DNA of 64,000 nucleotides from Microbacterium jejuense. Its GTDB lineage: Bacteria; Actinomycetota; Actinomycetes; Actinomycetales; Microbacteriaceae. The translations under genes and the position numbers were made by a program. This document shows, one piece after another, positions 1-9,270 of the stretch. The DNA lies in NCBI RefSeq assembly GCF_019511665.1, contig NZ_JAEUAW010000003.1, positions 186,001 to 250,000 on the forward strand, given 5' to 3'. Below the pieces are notes generated by a model, which made no database searches, was not told the DNA's origin, and saw only the letters and a program-made list of their open reading frames with translations. How positions within the stretch are numbered: the stretch's first letter is position 1; each line of letters opens with the position of its first letter.

Positions 1-290
1 GCCACCCCGATCTCGCCGACGACTGGGGCGCCGCGCACAGCGAGAAGCGCCTGCGCGCGCGCCTGCGCGACACGCAGGAGCGCGGCTACGCCGTCAACCC
101 CGGGCTGATCGTCGAGGGGTCCTACGGACTCGGCGCGGCGGTGTTCACGCGCGAGGGGCACCCGCAGTGGGCGCTGAGCCTCACGGGCGTCGAGTTCCGC
201 TTCGGACCGGACCGCCTTTCCGAGCTCGGCCGCACGCTGCTGGCCCACGCGCACCAGCTGACGACGCGCATCGCCGCAGCCGGCCGGTGA
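1..290 (+). CDS. IclR-family transcriptional regulator, C-terminal end (partial)
   Basis: The reading frame is open from the window edge (first full codon at position 3) to TGA at 288-290, leaving about 95 residues. The segment RERGYAVNPGLIVEG followed by GAAVF and ALSLTG is typical of the IclR effector-binding (GAF-like) domain. In this family that domain binds a small metabolite and controls an N-terminal winged helix, which lies outside the window. The gene is convergent with the catabolic operon that starts on the other strand at 432. A regulator next to a catabolic operon is common for IclR proteins, but the convergent layout gives no direct evidence that it controls that operon. The family call is fairly secure; the target is unknown. 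Confidence 0.8.
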   Translation, partial: HPDLADDWGAAHSEKRLRARLRDTQERGYAVNPGLIVEGSYGLGAAVFTREGHPQWALSLTGVEFRFGPDRLSELGRTLLAHAHQLTTRIAAAGR

Positions 291-330
291 GCTCGCGCCC
301 GGGCGGCGTCGCTGCGTCCGACGCGCGGCT

Positions 331-417
331 CGCCGCGTTTCGTCTCGCTCCGCTCGCTCAACGGCCGTGCCCCGGGCGTTGAGCGGAGCGAGGGACGAGC
401 GAAGACGAAACGCCGCG
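331..417. repeat. Long imperfect inverted repeat (REP-like) between convergent genes
   Basis: The left arm (331-363) contains CGTTTCGTCTCGCTCCGCTC and the right arm (377-417) is its imperfect complement ending ACGAAACGCCGCG, with a short GC-rich spacer. It lies between the convergent IclR and hydrolase genes. The unit GTTGAGCGAGCGGAGCGAGA is, as I recall, a common repetitive extragenic element in Microbacteriaceae. The transcript would form a long hairpin that could end or stabilise both messages. Confidence 0.7.
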
Positions 418-431
418 ACCGCGCCGACGAC

Positions 432-1331
432 CTACGTCGCCGCCAGCTCCTGCCGCACCACGGCGGACACGACGTCGGCACCGGCAGGCGACATCACGAT
501 CGTGTAGTGGTTGAAGCCGTCGATGCGCTCGTGCCGGACGCCGGGGTACTCCCCCAGCAGCCGCTCGAGATGCTCGGGCGCGTAGAGCCCGGGCGGCTCG
601 TCCTGCAGGCCCCGCGGCACGGTGAGCAGGCGCGTGGGATGCCGCAAGCCGGCGAGCGCGTCCGGCAGAGCGGTCCCGGTGTTCATGTCGACGGTGTCGT
701 CGGCGGTCGTGGCGTAGCTCGTGGCAGGGCGGAACGCGCCGTCGCCGTCGGGCACCAGGTCGTACGCCAGGTACCGCTCGAGCTCCGGTGTCCAGGCGCC
801 GGCGAACGCAGGATGCGCACGCCAGAAGTCGAGGTACTCGGCGGGGCTCGCGAACCTCATCGACAGCCGCGCGGCGGTGGGTCCGAGGATGCCCGCGACG
901 AGCTCGTCGGTGCTGAGACCGGCGGGCACATCGAGCGGCAGACCGCCGTCGACCAGCACCAGTCGCGCGACGCGCTCGGGGTGCAGGTGCGCGAACACGA
1001 CCGACACGAACGCGCCCATCGAATGCCCCACGACGAGGGTGTGCTCGATGCCGAGGGCATCCAGCACCGCCGCCAGGTCGCCGGCGTGCGCGGCCATGCC
1101 CGCGGCGCCCTCGATCCCGTTGCTGCGGCCGCGACCGCGCAGGTCCGGTGCGACCACGCGCACCCCGGGAAGACGCTCGACGACGAACGGCCACGCCAGG
1201 TGCGAGGCCGTCACGCCGTGCACCAGCAGCACGGTCGGCGTGTCGGCACCGGCATGTGGCGCATCCCACACCCCGACGTGCAGCGATCCGCCGTCGACGG
1301 GCACGTCGATCTCGCGATAGTCGTGGCTCAC
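432..1331 (-). CDS. Alpha/beta-fold hydrolase
   Basis: A 299-residue alpha/beta hydrolase, last gene of the operon. The oxyanion-side motif LLVHGVT is at residues 35-41, the nucleophile elbow GHSMG at 102-106 (Ser104), and the likely catalytic His in GFNHYT near the C terminus. There is no signal peptide, so it should be cytoplasmic. It probably cleaves an ester or lactone related to the substrate of the operon; the exact reaction cannot be read from sequence. I chose the GTG at 1331 because it forms a GTGA overlap with the stop of the dehydrogenase. An in-frame ATG at 1343 would add four residues. It could also be a C-C bond hydrolase of an aromatic pathway, as these share the fold. Confidence 0.85.
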   Translation of the reverse strand: MSHDYREIDVPVDGGSLHVGVWDAPHAGADTPTVLLVHGVTASHLAWPFVVERLPGVRVVAPDLRGRGRSNGIEGAAGMAAHAGDLAAVLDALGIEHTLVVGHSMGAFVSVVFAHLHPERVARLVLVDGGLPLDVPAGLSTDELVAGILGPTAARLSMRFASPAEYLDFWRAHPAFAGAWTPELERYLAYDLVPDGDGAFRPATSYATTADDTVDMNTGTALPDALAGLRHPTRLLTVPRGLQDEPPGLYAPEHLERLLGEYPGVRHERIDGFNHYTIVMSPAGADVVSAVVRQELAAT

Positions 1332-2080
1332 CGTGCGGTCCATCCGCCGTCGATCGTGTAGGAGGCGCCGGTGACCATGCCGGCCTTGTCGGACACCAGC
1401 CAGCCGGCGAGCGAGGCGACCTCGTCGGCCTCGACGAGCCGCTTGACGGCGCTCTCGGTGAGCATGATCTGCTCGACGACCTCGCTCTCGGGGATGCGGT
1501 GCACCTTCGCCTGGTCGGCGATCTGCTTCTCGACCAGCGGTGTGCGCACATACGCGGGGTTGATGCAGTTGCTCGTCACGCCGTGCGGCGCTCCTTCGAG
1601 CGCGGTGACCTTCGAGAGCCCCTCGAGTCCGTGCTTCGCCGACACGTAGGCGGACTTGAACGCGCTCGCTCGCAGACCGTGGGCGCTGGAGATGTTGACG
1701 ACACGTCCCCAGCCGCGCTCGTACATGGCCGGCAGCGCTGCGCGGATCAGCAGGAACGGCGACTCCAGCATGAGCCGCAGCAGCAGCCGGAACGTATCGG
1801 GGTCGAACTCCGTGATCGGCGAGACCCGCTGGATGCCCGCGTTGTTGACGAGGATGTCGACGTCGAGCGTCAGGTCGTCGAGCGCCGCGGTGTCCGAGAG
1901 GTCGACCACCCAGGGCTCTCCGCCGACGGAGGCGGCGGCATCCTCCGCGGCATCCGCGTTCAGGTCCGCGATGATCACGTGGGCGCCGCGCGCGGCGAAC
2001 TCGCGGGCGCACGCGAGACCGATGCCGCTCGCGCCTCCCGTGACCAGGGCGCGCCGGCCCGCCAGATCGTGGTCCGTCAT
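1328..2080 (-). CDS. bdhA: 3-hydroxybutyrate dehydrogenase (SDR family)
   Basis: A 250-residue classical short-chain dehydrogenase with the NAD-binding TGGASGIG (14-21), NNAG (79-82), catalytic Ser132 and the Tyr145-x-x-x-Lys149 pair in YVSAK. Several stretches match D-beta-hydroxybutyrate dehydrogenases closely as I know them: ISSAHGLRAS, SKVTALEGAPHGVTSNC, YVRTPLVEKQIADQA and the terminal DGGWTAR. The enzyme interconverts (R)-3-hydroxybutyrate and acetoacetate with NAD in the cytoplasm. Its start overlaps the TetR stop by ATGA, so translation is probably coupled. In this operon it would feed the imported substrate toward acetoacetate and acetyl-CoA. A related hydroxy acid cannot be excluded. 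Confidence 0.87.
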   Translation of the reverse strand: MTDHDLAGRRALVTGGASGIGLACAREFAARGAHVIIADLNADAAEDAAASVGGEPWVVDLSDTAALDDLTLDVDILVNNAGIQRVSPITEFDPDTFRLLLRLMLESPFLLIRAALPAMYERGWGRVVNISSAHGLRASAFKSAYVSAKHGLEGLSKVTALEGAPHGVTSNCINPAYVRTPLVEKQIADQAKVHRIPESEVVEQIMLTESAVKRLVEADEVASLAGWLVSDKAGMVTGASYTIDGGWTAR

Positions 2081-2763
2081 CGGTCCTCCTCGGGGGTTGC
2101 CGCCCGCGGTGCGAGCGCGTTGTCGATGAAGCGGGTCATGCCGGCGAACACGCGCGGGTCGAGCTCCGCCGGCGGGCGGCCGTCCGCGTCGCGCTCCCAC
2201 AGCAGGAACCGCATGCCGATGAGCTCGCCCATGCCCATGAGGGCCCACGCCGTCGTCTCGGGATCGAGGGCGCGGTCGACGTCGCCCGTCGCCTGTGCGG
2301 CGCGCAGCCCCGCTTCGTAGCCCTCCACGATGCGCGTGTAATGCATGCGCAGCACGTCGGGCGAGACGAACTCGGCCTCGCGCACCACGCGGTACAGCGC
2401 CGGGTGCTCGGCTGTGAACCGGAAGAACCCGGCGAATCCCGCGCGCTCGGCCTGCAGCCGATCCGGTGCACCCGCCATCGCCTCCGACATGGAGTGGCGC
2501 ACACGGCGGTTGAGGTCGAGCACGAGCGCCTCGAAGATCGTCTGCTTGCTGTCGAAGTACAGGTAGAACGTGCCGAGCCCGATGCCTGCGCGTTCGGTGA
2601 TCTTGACGATGGATGCCTCGTGGTAGCCCTGCTGGGCGAACACCAGCTCCGCGGCCTCGAGCAGGCGGCGACGGGTCGCCTCGCCCCGTTTGGTCAGCGG
2701 GCGCCCCGTCGCGGACGACACCAGCTCTTCCTGCCCGTCGACGAGTTCGTCGGACATGCTCAT
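2077..2763 (-). CDS. TetR/AcrR-family transcriptional regulator
   Basis: A 228-residue protein with a TetR DNA-binding domain at about residues 28-75 (TRRRLLEAAELVFAQQGY, then ITERAGIGLGTFYLYF), followed by a helical ligand-binding domain. It lies inside the catabolic operon, downstream of the acyl-CoA synthetase with which it shares a TGATG junction. It is therefore likely to respond to an acyl-CoA or related intermediate and to control its own operon. That role is inferred from position. A second in-frame ATG two codons downstream is an alternative start. Confidence 0.88.
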   Translation of the reverse strand: MSMSDELVDGQEELVSSATGRPLTKRGEATRRRLLEAAELVFAQQGYHEASIVKITERAGIGLGTFYLYFDSKQTIFEALVLDLNRRVRHSMSEAMAGAPDRLQAERAGFAGFFRFTAEHPALYRVVREAEFVSPDVLRMHYTRIVEGYEAGLRAAQATGDVDRALDPETTAWALMGMGELIGMRFLLWERDADGRPPAELDPRVFAGMTRFIDNALAPRAATPEEDR

Positions 2764-4364
2764 CAGGACTCCCCCCTGCTGGGCGAACCGGTCTCGACCT
2801 GTTCGCGTGGGTCGGCGTGTGCGCGCAGCGCCCGCGCCCGTTCGCGCAGCCGTGAGCGCGCGAGCTTCTCGATCGTCGATCTCGGCAGCTCGTCGACGAA
2901 CTCGACGTGCACCGGGATCTTGAACGCCGCGAGGTTGCGGCGGGCGTGCGCGAGCAGCTCGTCGGCCGAGAGCGCGGCACCGGGCGTGCGGACGACGAAA
3001 GCCACCCCGCGCTCGCCCCACACGTCATCGGGCACGCCGACCACGGCGGCAGCCTCCACCAGCGGGTGCAGGCACAGTGCGTATTCGACCTCGGCCGGCG
3101 CGACGTTCTCGCCGCCCGAGATGAAGATGTCCTTGAGCCGGTCCACGACCCGGTGCACGCCGTCGGCGTCGCGCGAGACGAGGTCGCCCGTGCGCAGCCA
3201 CCCGTCGCGCAGCGCGCGCGCCGTCGCCGCGTCGTCGCCCAGGAACCCGGCGAACACGCTCGGTCCGCGCACCCACAGCTCGCCGGTCGCCGGACCCTCC
3301 AGCGTCAGCCCCGTCGCAGGGTCGACGATGCGCACCGACACGTGCGGGTACGGGCGCCCGACAGCGCCCGGAGCCCGCACGGCGTCGGAGGCCGGCAGGT
3401 GCAGCACGTTGGGTCCTGCCTCGGTCAGCCCGTAGCCCTGCGTGAGCGGCACTCCGCGCTGCGCCCACAGCTGCTGCAGTTCCACCGGCATCGTCGCGCC
3501 CCCGACGAGCGCCAGCCGCAGCGATGAGGTGTCGGCCGTGCCCGCATCGCGGTCGGCAGCGAGCATGGCGTACTGGGTGGGGACTCCCATCATCGCGGTC
3601 ACGTGCCGGTCGGCGATGAGCTGCAGCACGCGCGCGGGCTGGAACGACCGCTCCAGCACGACCGTCGCACCGACCCACCATGCCAGCAGCGGCTGGCAGT
3701 TCCAGGCCGCGACGTGGAACTGCGGCAGCATCGCCAGCACGACGTCGTCCTGGGTGAGCGGCAGGGCCTGGGCGAGGGCGAGGTTGTTCCAGAAGCAGTT
3801 CGCGTGCGTCAGCACCACACCTTTGGGCGCCGCCTCGCTCCCCGAGGTGAAGATGACCAGCAGCGGGTCGTCGTCGCGCACCGGTCGCCACGAGCCCGGA
3901 CGCATCGCCCGGGGCACCGCCGCCTCGACGCCGACCGTCCCGAGCACCGCGGTCGGCGGCATCCGATCGCACAGGCGAAGTGCCTCGCCCGCCAGGGCCT
4001 CATACTCGTCCTCGACGAGCACGAGCGACGGAGCCGAGCGCGTCAGCACGTCGGACAGCTCGCGGGGCGTGAGCCGCCACGAGAGCGGCACGAAGGCGGT
4101 GCCGGCGATCGCGCACGCGAAGAAGGCGACCACGTGGTCGGTCGAGTTGCCCGACACCGTTGCGACGCGGTCACCGGCGCCGTACCCCGCGTCGCGCAGC
4201 GCGTCGGCGAGGGCGACGGCGCGTGCCGCGAGCGTGGCGTAGTCGGTGGTGACGCCGCGGTCGTCGATCGCGATGCGCTCGGGCACCCGCGCCGCGCTGT
4301 CGACCAGCCACCGGCCGATCGTGTGGGGTCCGTCGTCGATGACGGGGTCGGAGGTCCAGGTCAT
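2763..4364 (-). CDS. AMP-dependent acyl-CoA synthetase/ligase
   Basis: A 533-residue adenylate-forming enzyme (ANL superfamily). The P-loop is TSGSEAAPKG (173-182), a variant of the usual TSGTTGxPKG. It also has GYGLTEAGP, the hinge region around WLRTGDL and the RLKDIFISGGENVAP motif. The C-terminal catalytic Lys appears as IEKLARS instead of the usual TGK context. Such enzymes activate a carboxylic acid with ATP to acyl-AMP and then acyl-CoA. Placement after the importer and before 3-hydroxybutyrate dehydrogenase suggests it activates the imported acid. The substrate (short hydroxy acid, medium-chain or aromatic) cannot be settled from sequence. The start overlaps the LivM stop by ATGA. Confidence 0.88.
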   Translation of the reverse strand: MTWTSDPVIDDGPHTIGRWLVDSAARVPERIAIDDRGVTTDYATLAARAVALADALRDAGYGAGDRVATVSGNSTDHVVAFFACAIAGTAFVPLSWRLTPRELSDVLTRSAPSLVLVEDEYEALAGEALRLCDRMPPTAVLGTVGVEAAVPRAMRPGSWRPVRDDDPLLVIFTSGSEAAPKGVVLTHANCFWNNLALAQALPLTQDDVVLAMLPQFHVAAWNCQPLLAWWVGATVVLERSFQPARVLQLIADRHVTAMMGVPTQYAMLAADRDAGTADTSSLRLALVGGATMPVELQQLWAQRGVPLTQGYGLTEAGPNVLHLPASDAVRAPGAVGRPYPHVSVRIVDPATGLTLEGPATGELWVRGPSVFAGFLGDDAATARALRDGWLRTGDLVSRDADGVHRVVDRLKDIFISGGENVAPAEVEYALCLHPLVEAAAVVGVPDDVWGERGVAFVVRTPGAALSADELLAHARRNLAAFKIPVHVEFVDELPRSTIEKLARSRLRERARALRAHADPREQVETGSPSRGES

Positions 4365-5461
4365 GCCCGCACCTCCGCGGGGGCGGCCGCGTCGTCCGCA
4401 TCGTCCAGCTGCCGCAACGCGCCGCGCGCCCTTTCGCCCCGTCGACGCCGCACGGCCGTGTCGATCGTGCCGGCGATGCCGCCGGGCAGGAACATCACCA
4501 CGACGATGAAGAGTACGCCGAGGAGGAACAGCGGTTCGGACAGCGGCACGCGCAGCCAGTCCGGAAGACCCGCGATCGCGTCGGAGCCGGCGAGGACGGT
4601 GAGGCGCTGATCGAGCAGCGTGTACAGCACACCGCCCACGATGGCACCCCAGCGGAAGCCGACACCACCCAGCACCACCATGACGAGCACGGTGATCGTG
4701 AGGTCGGCCGACACCGAGCGCGGCACCGTGCCCGACTGCAGCAGCATGTAGGCGACGCCGGCGAGGCTCGCGAGGCCCGCTGCGATCACGAACACGATGA
4801 GCTTCACGCGATACGGCGAGAGACCCAGCACCCGGACGCGCTGCTCGTTCTCGCGCGTCGCGCGGGCGAGGTGGCCGAGCCGCGACGTGTCGACCCACAG
4901 CGTCACGAGGTAGACGACCACGAGCACCGCGAGGGTGAACCAGTACAGGTTGCGCGTGTTCACGACGCCGATGAGGACGTCGGGCACCTGCTCGGTGTTC
5001 AGGCTCAGCCCCTCTTCACCGCCGGTGACCTGCGAGTTGCGGCGCACGAGCACCGACCCCGCCTGCGCGAACGCGAGGGTCACCATCGCGAACGGGATGC
5101 CCGACACGCGCATCGACACGGCGCCGGTGGCCAGGGCGATGATCATCCCGCCGATGAGCGCGATGAACACGCCCGGCCACAGCGGCACGCCGAAGTGCTC
5201 GAGGGCGATGCCGAGCCCGTACGCGCCGGCACCGAAGTACAGGGCGTGGCCGAACGACAGCATCCCTCCCGATCCGAGCAGCAGGTTGTACGACAGCGCG
5301 AGCGCCGCGAACACCATGCACAGCGACAGCAGGGCGAGCGTGCCCGGCATGTAGGTGGGAGTGGGAAGGATGCCGGGAAGCGACAGGTTCAGCAGCGGCA
5401 GCACCGCCATGAACACGACGAGCGCAACGCCGACGCCGGCGGGGATGTAACGGCGCATCAT
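4361..5461 (-). CDS. livM: Branched-chain-type ABC transporter permease LivM
   Basis: A 366-residue membrane protein of the LivM family with about nine to ten hydrophobic segments. Diagnostic stretches are LSYNLLLGSGGMLSFGHA near residue 60 and the cytoplasmic coupling region around ENEQRVRVLGLSPYRVKL. It forms one half of the membrane channel with LivH, energised by LivF and LivG. A charged Arg-rich and Asp/Ala-rich tail of about 35 residues follows the last membrane segment. It overlaps livH and the acyl-CoA synthetase by 4 bp each. The family imports branched-chain amino acids but also many aromatic and short-chain acids, and the neighbours here favour an acid. Confidence 0.93.
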   Translation of the reverse strand: MMRRYIPAGVGVALVVFMAVLPLLNLSLPGILPTPTYMPGTLALLSLCMVFAALALSYNLLLGSGGMLSFGHALYFGAGAYGLGIALEHFGVPLWPGVFIALIGGMIIALATGAVSMRVSGIPFAMVTLAFAQAGSVLVRRNSQVTGGEEGLSLNTEQVPDVLIGVVNTRNLYWFTLAVLVVVYLVTLWVDTSRLGHLARATRENEQRVRVLGLSPYRVKLIVFVIAAGLASLAGVAYMLLQSGTVPRSVSADLTITVLVMVVLGGVGFRWGAIVGGVLYTLLDQRLTVLAGSDAIAGLPDWLRVPLSEPLFLLGVLFIVVVMFLPGGIAGTIDTAVRRRRGERARGALRQLDDADDAAAPAEVRA

Positions 5462-6333
5462 GCCCTCTTTCCGAGCAGTCCGGTCGGACGCAGCAGCAGC
5501 ACGAGCGCCAGCAGGATCACGACGATGAAGTCGCCCGTGCCGCCGAGGTAGAAGTTCGCGAACTGCTGCAGCACCGCGACGAGGACCGAGGCCACCGCCG
5601 CGCCGGTCAGCGAGCCGAGGCCGCCCACGACGGTGACGATGAAGGCGAAGATCAGGAGCGTCTGGCCGAGGTGCGCCGACACGAACGTGGAGTAGTGCAT
5701 CGCGAGCACTCCCCCGATCCCGGCAGCAGCGCCGCCGATCGCGAAGACGAGGGTGAACGAGCGGCGCACGTCGATGCCGAGCGCGGTCACCATCGAGCGG
5801 TTCTCGACGCCGGCCCGGATGATCATGCCGTAGCGCGTCTTCTGGAGGAACAGCACGAGTGCGGCCAGCACGAGCACGGCGGCGATCATGAGCACCCAGT
5901 ACGTGTTCGGGATGCGGGCGCCCAGGACCTCCGTGGTCTGCCGCAGCCAGGACGGACCCGAGATGTGCACGGGGTCGGTGCCCCAGATGCCCTCGAACAG
6001 TGCGACCGCGGCGAACGACAGACCGACCGTGACGAGCACCTGCTCGATGTGCCGCTCGTACAGCGGACGGATGAGCACGAGCTCGGTGAGCGTGGCGAAG
6101 ACCGCTCCGACCCCCGCGCCCACGAGCACCGACAGCAGGAACGAGCCCCAGGAGTCGGTGCCGAGCGCCTGCGCGACCATCCAGCCGATGAAGGCGCTGA
6201 GGGTGAGGAACGCGCCGTGCGCGAAGTTCAGGACATGCATGAGTCCGTAGATGAGGCTCAGCCCGCTCGCGACGAGGAAGTAGAGGGCGCCGAGGCCGAC
6301 GCCGGTGATGAGGGTCAGGACAAGGGTGCTCAC
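5458..6333 (-). CDS. livH: Branched-chain-type ABC transporter permease LivH
   Basis: A 291-residue polytopic permease. The N-terminal pattern ASGLSLIYGLMHVLNFAHG is the LivH hallmark, and the coupling segment lies around GMIIRAGVENRSMVTALGID. It pairs with LivM in the inner membrane. The gene overlaps livF and livM by 4 bp on either side, consistent with one translationally coupled message and fixed subunit stoichiometry. The start ATG at 6333 fits the alignment of the family. Confidence 0.93.
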   Translation of the reverse strand: MSTLVLTLITGVGLGALYFLVASGLSLIYGLMHVLNFAHGAFLTLSAFIGWMVAQALGTDSWGSFLLSVLVGAGVGAVFATLTELVLIRPLYERHIEQVLVTVGLSFAAVALFEGIWGTDPVHISGPSWLRQTTEVLGARIPNTYWVLMIAAVLVLAALVLFLQKTRYGMIIRAGVENRSMVTALGIDVRRSFTLVFAIGGAAAGIGGVLAMHYSTFVSAHLGQTLLIFAFIVTVVGGLGSLTGAAVASVLVAVLQQFANFYLGGTGDFIVVILLALVLLLRPTGLLGKRA

Positions 6334-7039
6334 GATGCGTGCTCCACGTGGACGCCGAGCAGGCGGCGGGTGAGGTCTTCGTCGTCGAGGATGTCCCGCG
6401 CCTTGCCGACGTGCGCGACGCGGCCGCCCGCGATCACGACGGCGTCGTCGGCGAGACGGCGGACCACCTCGAGGTTCTGCTCGACCAGGAGGATCGGGAC
6501 GGTCTTGGACGCCTCTTCGAGCGCGTCGGCGACCTCCGTCACGATCTTGGGCGCGAGCCCCTTCGTGGGTTCGTCGACGAGCAGCAGCCGGTTGTCGTTG
6601 AGCAGCGCCCGCGCGACCGACACCATCTGCTGCTGGCCGCCCGACAGCGTTCCGGCAGCCTGGTCGCGACGAGCCACGAGGTCGGGGAACAGCTCGGCCA
6701 CGAACTCGCGCCGCGGGTTGTGCTGCCGCTCGGCGAGCGCGAGGTTCTCGGCCACGCTGAGCTTCGAGAAGACCTCGCGGTCCTCGGGCACGTACCCGAC
6801 GCCGCGCCGCACGATGCGGTGCGTGGGCAGCCCGTCGATGCGCTCGCCCGCGAGGCGCACCTCGCCCCGCCGCGAGATGAGGCCGAGGATGCCGCGGAGC
6901 GTCGAGGTCTTGCCGACGCCGTTGCGCCCGAGCACCGCCGTGATGCCGGTCGCCGGCACGTCGAACGAGACGTCCTCGACGACCTGCTGACCGGAGATCG
7001 TGCAGCGCAGCCCGCGCACGGTGAGGATCGGCTCGCTGG

Positions 7040-7043
<4 letters not shown>
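6330..7043 (-). CDS. livF: ABC transporter ATP-binding protein LivF
   Basis: A 237-residue ATPase. Walker A is GRNGVGKT (39-46), the signature is LSGGQQQM, and Walker B is LLLVDEPTKGLAP. The KGLAP context and the length are typical of LivF rather than LivG. It powers the LivHM channel from the cytoplasmic side together with LivG. It overlaps livG and livH by 4 bp each. Confidence 0.93.
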
Positions 7044-7855
<812 letters not shown>

Positions 7856-7874
7856 CGCGTTCCGCGTCTCCGGA

Positions 7875-9077
7875 CTACTTCGCGGCCTCGGCCGGCGCGA
7901 CGTCGTCTGCCGACACCGTGTCGACGAGCTCGGGCACGAATGTGCCGTCCTTGGCGACGAGCTTGGCCTGGTACATCTCCTGGAGGAGCGCGTGGTCGCT
8001 CGCGCGGACCGTCATCGTGCCCTTCGGTCCCTCGAACTCGTAGCCCTCGAGCGCAGACACCATCGCGTCGACATCGCCCTTGCCCTCTTCGATGGCGTGG
8101 ACGATCATGATCGCCGCGTTGAAGCCGTCGGGGCTGAAGAGGTCGGGCGTGCCGCCCGCGTCCTCGATCGCCTCGACCATCGCGGTGTTCACGTCGTTAT
8201 CGGGTGCGCCGGGGAAGTAGTGGTTGAGGAAGCTGATCTTCTCGGATGCCTCGCCGTAGGCGCCGAACGTCGCCGAGTCGCCGAGGCCGGTGACGACCGG
8301 GATCTCGTCCATGACGCCCTGCTGGCTCATCGCCTGCCACATGGCACCGGACGTGGCACCGGCCCACGCCACGAACACGAGGTCGGGCGAGCCCGCCAGC
8401 ACCTGCTGCGCGAACGGCGTGAACTCGGTCGCATCCTCGGCGACCAGCACCGAGTCGACCGTCGCGCCCTTGCCGCCGAGGATCGCCTCAACGGCGGCCA
8501 CGTTGCCCTGCCCGAACGCGTTGTCCTGTGCGAACACCGTCACCTTCTTGCCCTCGATGTCGTCGAGGAAGGTTCCCGCCGTTGCGACGTCCTGCGCACT
8601 CTGTCGTCCGGAGCGGAACGTGTAGTCGTTGATCCCGGTGATCGCGTCGGCCGCGGCCGGACCCGAGATGTAGAGCACCTTGTTCTGGGCGGCCTGCTCG
8701 GCGACCGCGAGGGCGACGCCCGACGACGCGGTGCCGGCGATGATGTTGACGCCCTCGCCGATGAGCTCCTTGACGGCGGTGACGGCCTTGTCGGGGTCGC
8801 CCGCGTCGTCGCGGTACTCCACGGTGATCTTCGTGCCGTCGACCTCGCCGCTGCCGTCGGTGGCGTAGTCGAGCCCGGCCTTGAACGCGTCGAGGTACTG
8901 CTTGCCGTACCCGGCCAGCGGACCGGACTCGCTCGTGACGATGCCGACGGTGACCTCGGACGGACCGCCGTCGGTCGCTTCACCGGACGGCGACTCGGCG
9001 GTCGGTGCGCACGCCGCCATGGCGAGCGCTGCCGTGACGACCACGGAGCCCAGGAGCAACTTCTTCGTAACCCGCAT
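7875..9077 (-). CDS. ABC transporter substrate-binding lipoprotein (branched-chain/acid type)
   Basis: A 400-residue type I periplasmic-binding-fold protein and first gene of the operon. It begins MRVTKKLLLG and has the lipobox LAMAAC, with the lipidated Cys at residue 23. The mature part starts with VTVGIVTSESGPLAGYGKQY, the usual opening of LivJ/LivK-like receptors. It captures the substrate outside the membrane and delivers it to LivHM. I chose the ATG at 9077 because it is followed by a textbook signal peptide and preceded by GGGGAAAGG at a good distance. An upstream ATG at 9113 has neither. The ligand is not readable; the neighbouring ligase and dehydrogenase favour an organic acid. Confidence 0.92.
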   Translation of the reverse strand: MRVTKKLLLGSVVVTAALAMAACAPTAESPSGEATDGGPSEVTVGIVTSESGPLAGYGKQYLDAFKAGLDYATDGSGEVDGTKITVEYRDDAGDPDKAVTAVKELIGEGVNIIAGTASSGVALAVAEQAAQNKVLYISGPAAADAITGINDYTFRSGRQSAQDVATAGTFLDDIEGKKVTVFAQDNAFGQGNVAAVEAILGGKGATVDSVLVAEDATEFTPFAQQVLAGSPDLVFVAWAGATSGAMWQAMSQQGVMDEIPVVTGLGDSATFGAYGEASEKISFLNHYFPGAPDNDVNTAMVEAIEDAGGTPDLFSPDGFNAAIMIVHAIEEGKGDVDAMVSALEGYEFEGPKGTMTVRASDHALLQEMYQAKLVAKDGTFVPELVDTVSADDVAPAEAAK

Positions 9078-9145
9078 GTGCGTGCCTTTCCCCATTGGAA
9101 GGATCTGGTGCATCGGAGAACATGAAATCCGATTCAGGTATTTGC

Positions 9146-9174
9146 AATCTAGGAAGAACCGAGCACGTGGTCAA
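9146..9174 (-). promoter_or_regulatory. Sigma-A-type promoter of the liv/acyl-CoA operon
   Basis: On the minus strand there is a -35 box TTGACC (9169-9174) and a -10 box TAGATT (9146-9151), 17 bp apart. The predicted start is near 9139, which gives a leader of about 60 nt before the binding-protein ATG. This is the only strong promoter seen ahead of the nine-gene operon. Confidence 0.75.
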
Positions 9175-9233
9175 GTCGGGGCCGGACGGCGTTACCGAAT
9201 CGCGATGAGCTCTGCCGCCGGCATCCGCAAATA

Positions 9234-9261
9234 GATACCCTCGGTATATATCGCTGGTATC
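9234..9261. promoter_or_regulatory. Putative MarR operator and -10 region
   Basis: GATACC (9234-9239) and GGTATC (9256-9261) form an outer inverted repeat, with an inner palindrome ATACC-CTC-GGTAT (9235-9247). It ends 10 bp before the MarR start codon. TATCAT (9258-9263) could be the -10 box, which would put the transcript start at or next to the GTG, a leaderless message. Autoregulation through such a site is usual in the MarR family but is inferred here. Confidence 0.55.
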
Positions 9262-9270
9262 ATTGACCGA

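Noticed and set aside
9075..9113. Upstream ATG (9113) as the start of the liv binding protein
   Set aside because: It places 12 residues before the signal peptide and lacks a ribosome site, while ATG 9077 has both features in place.
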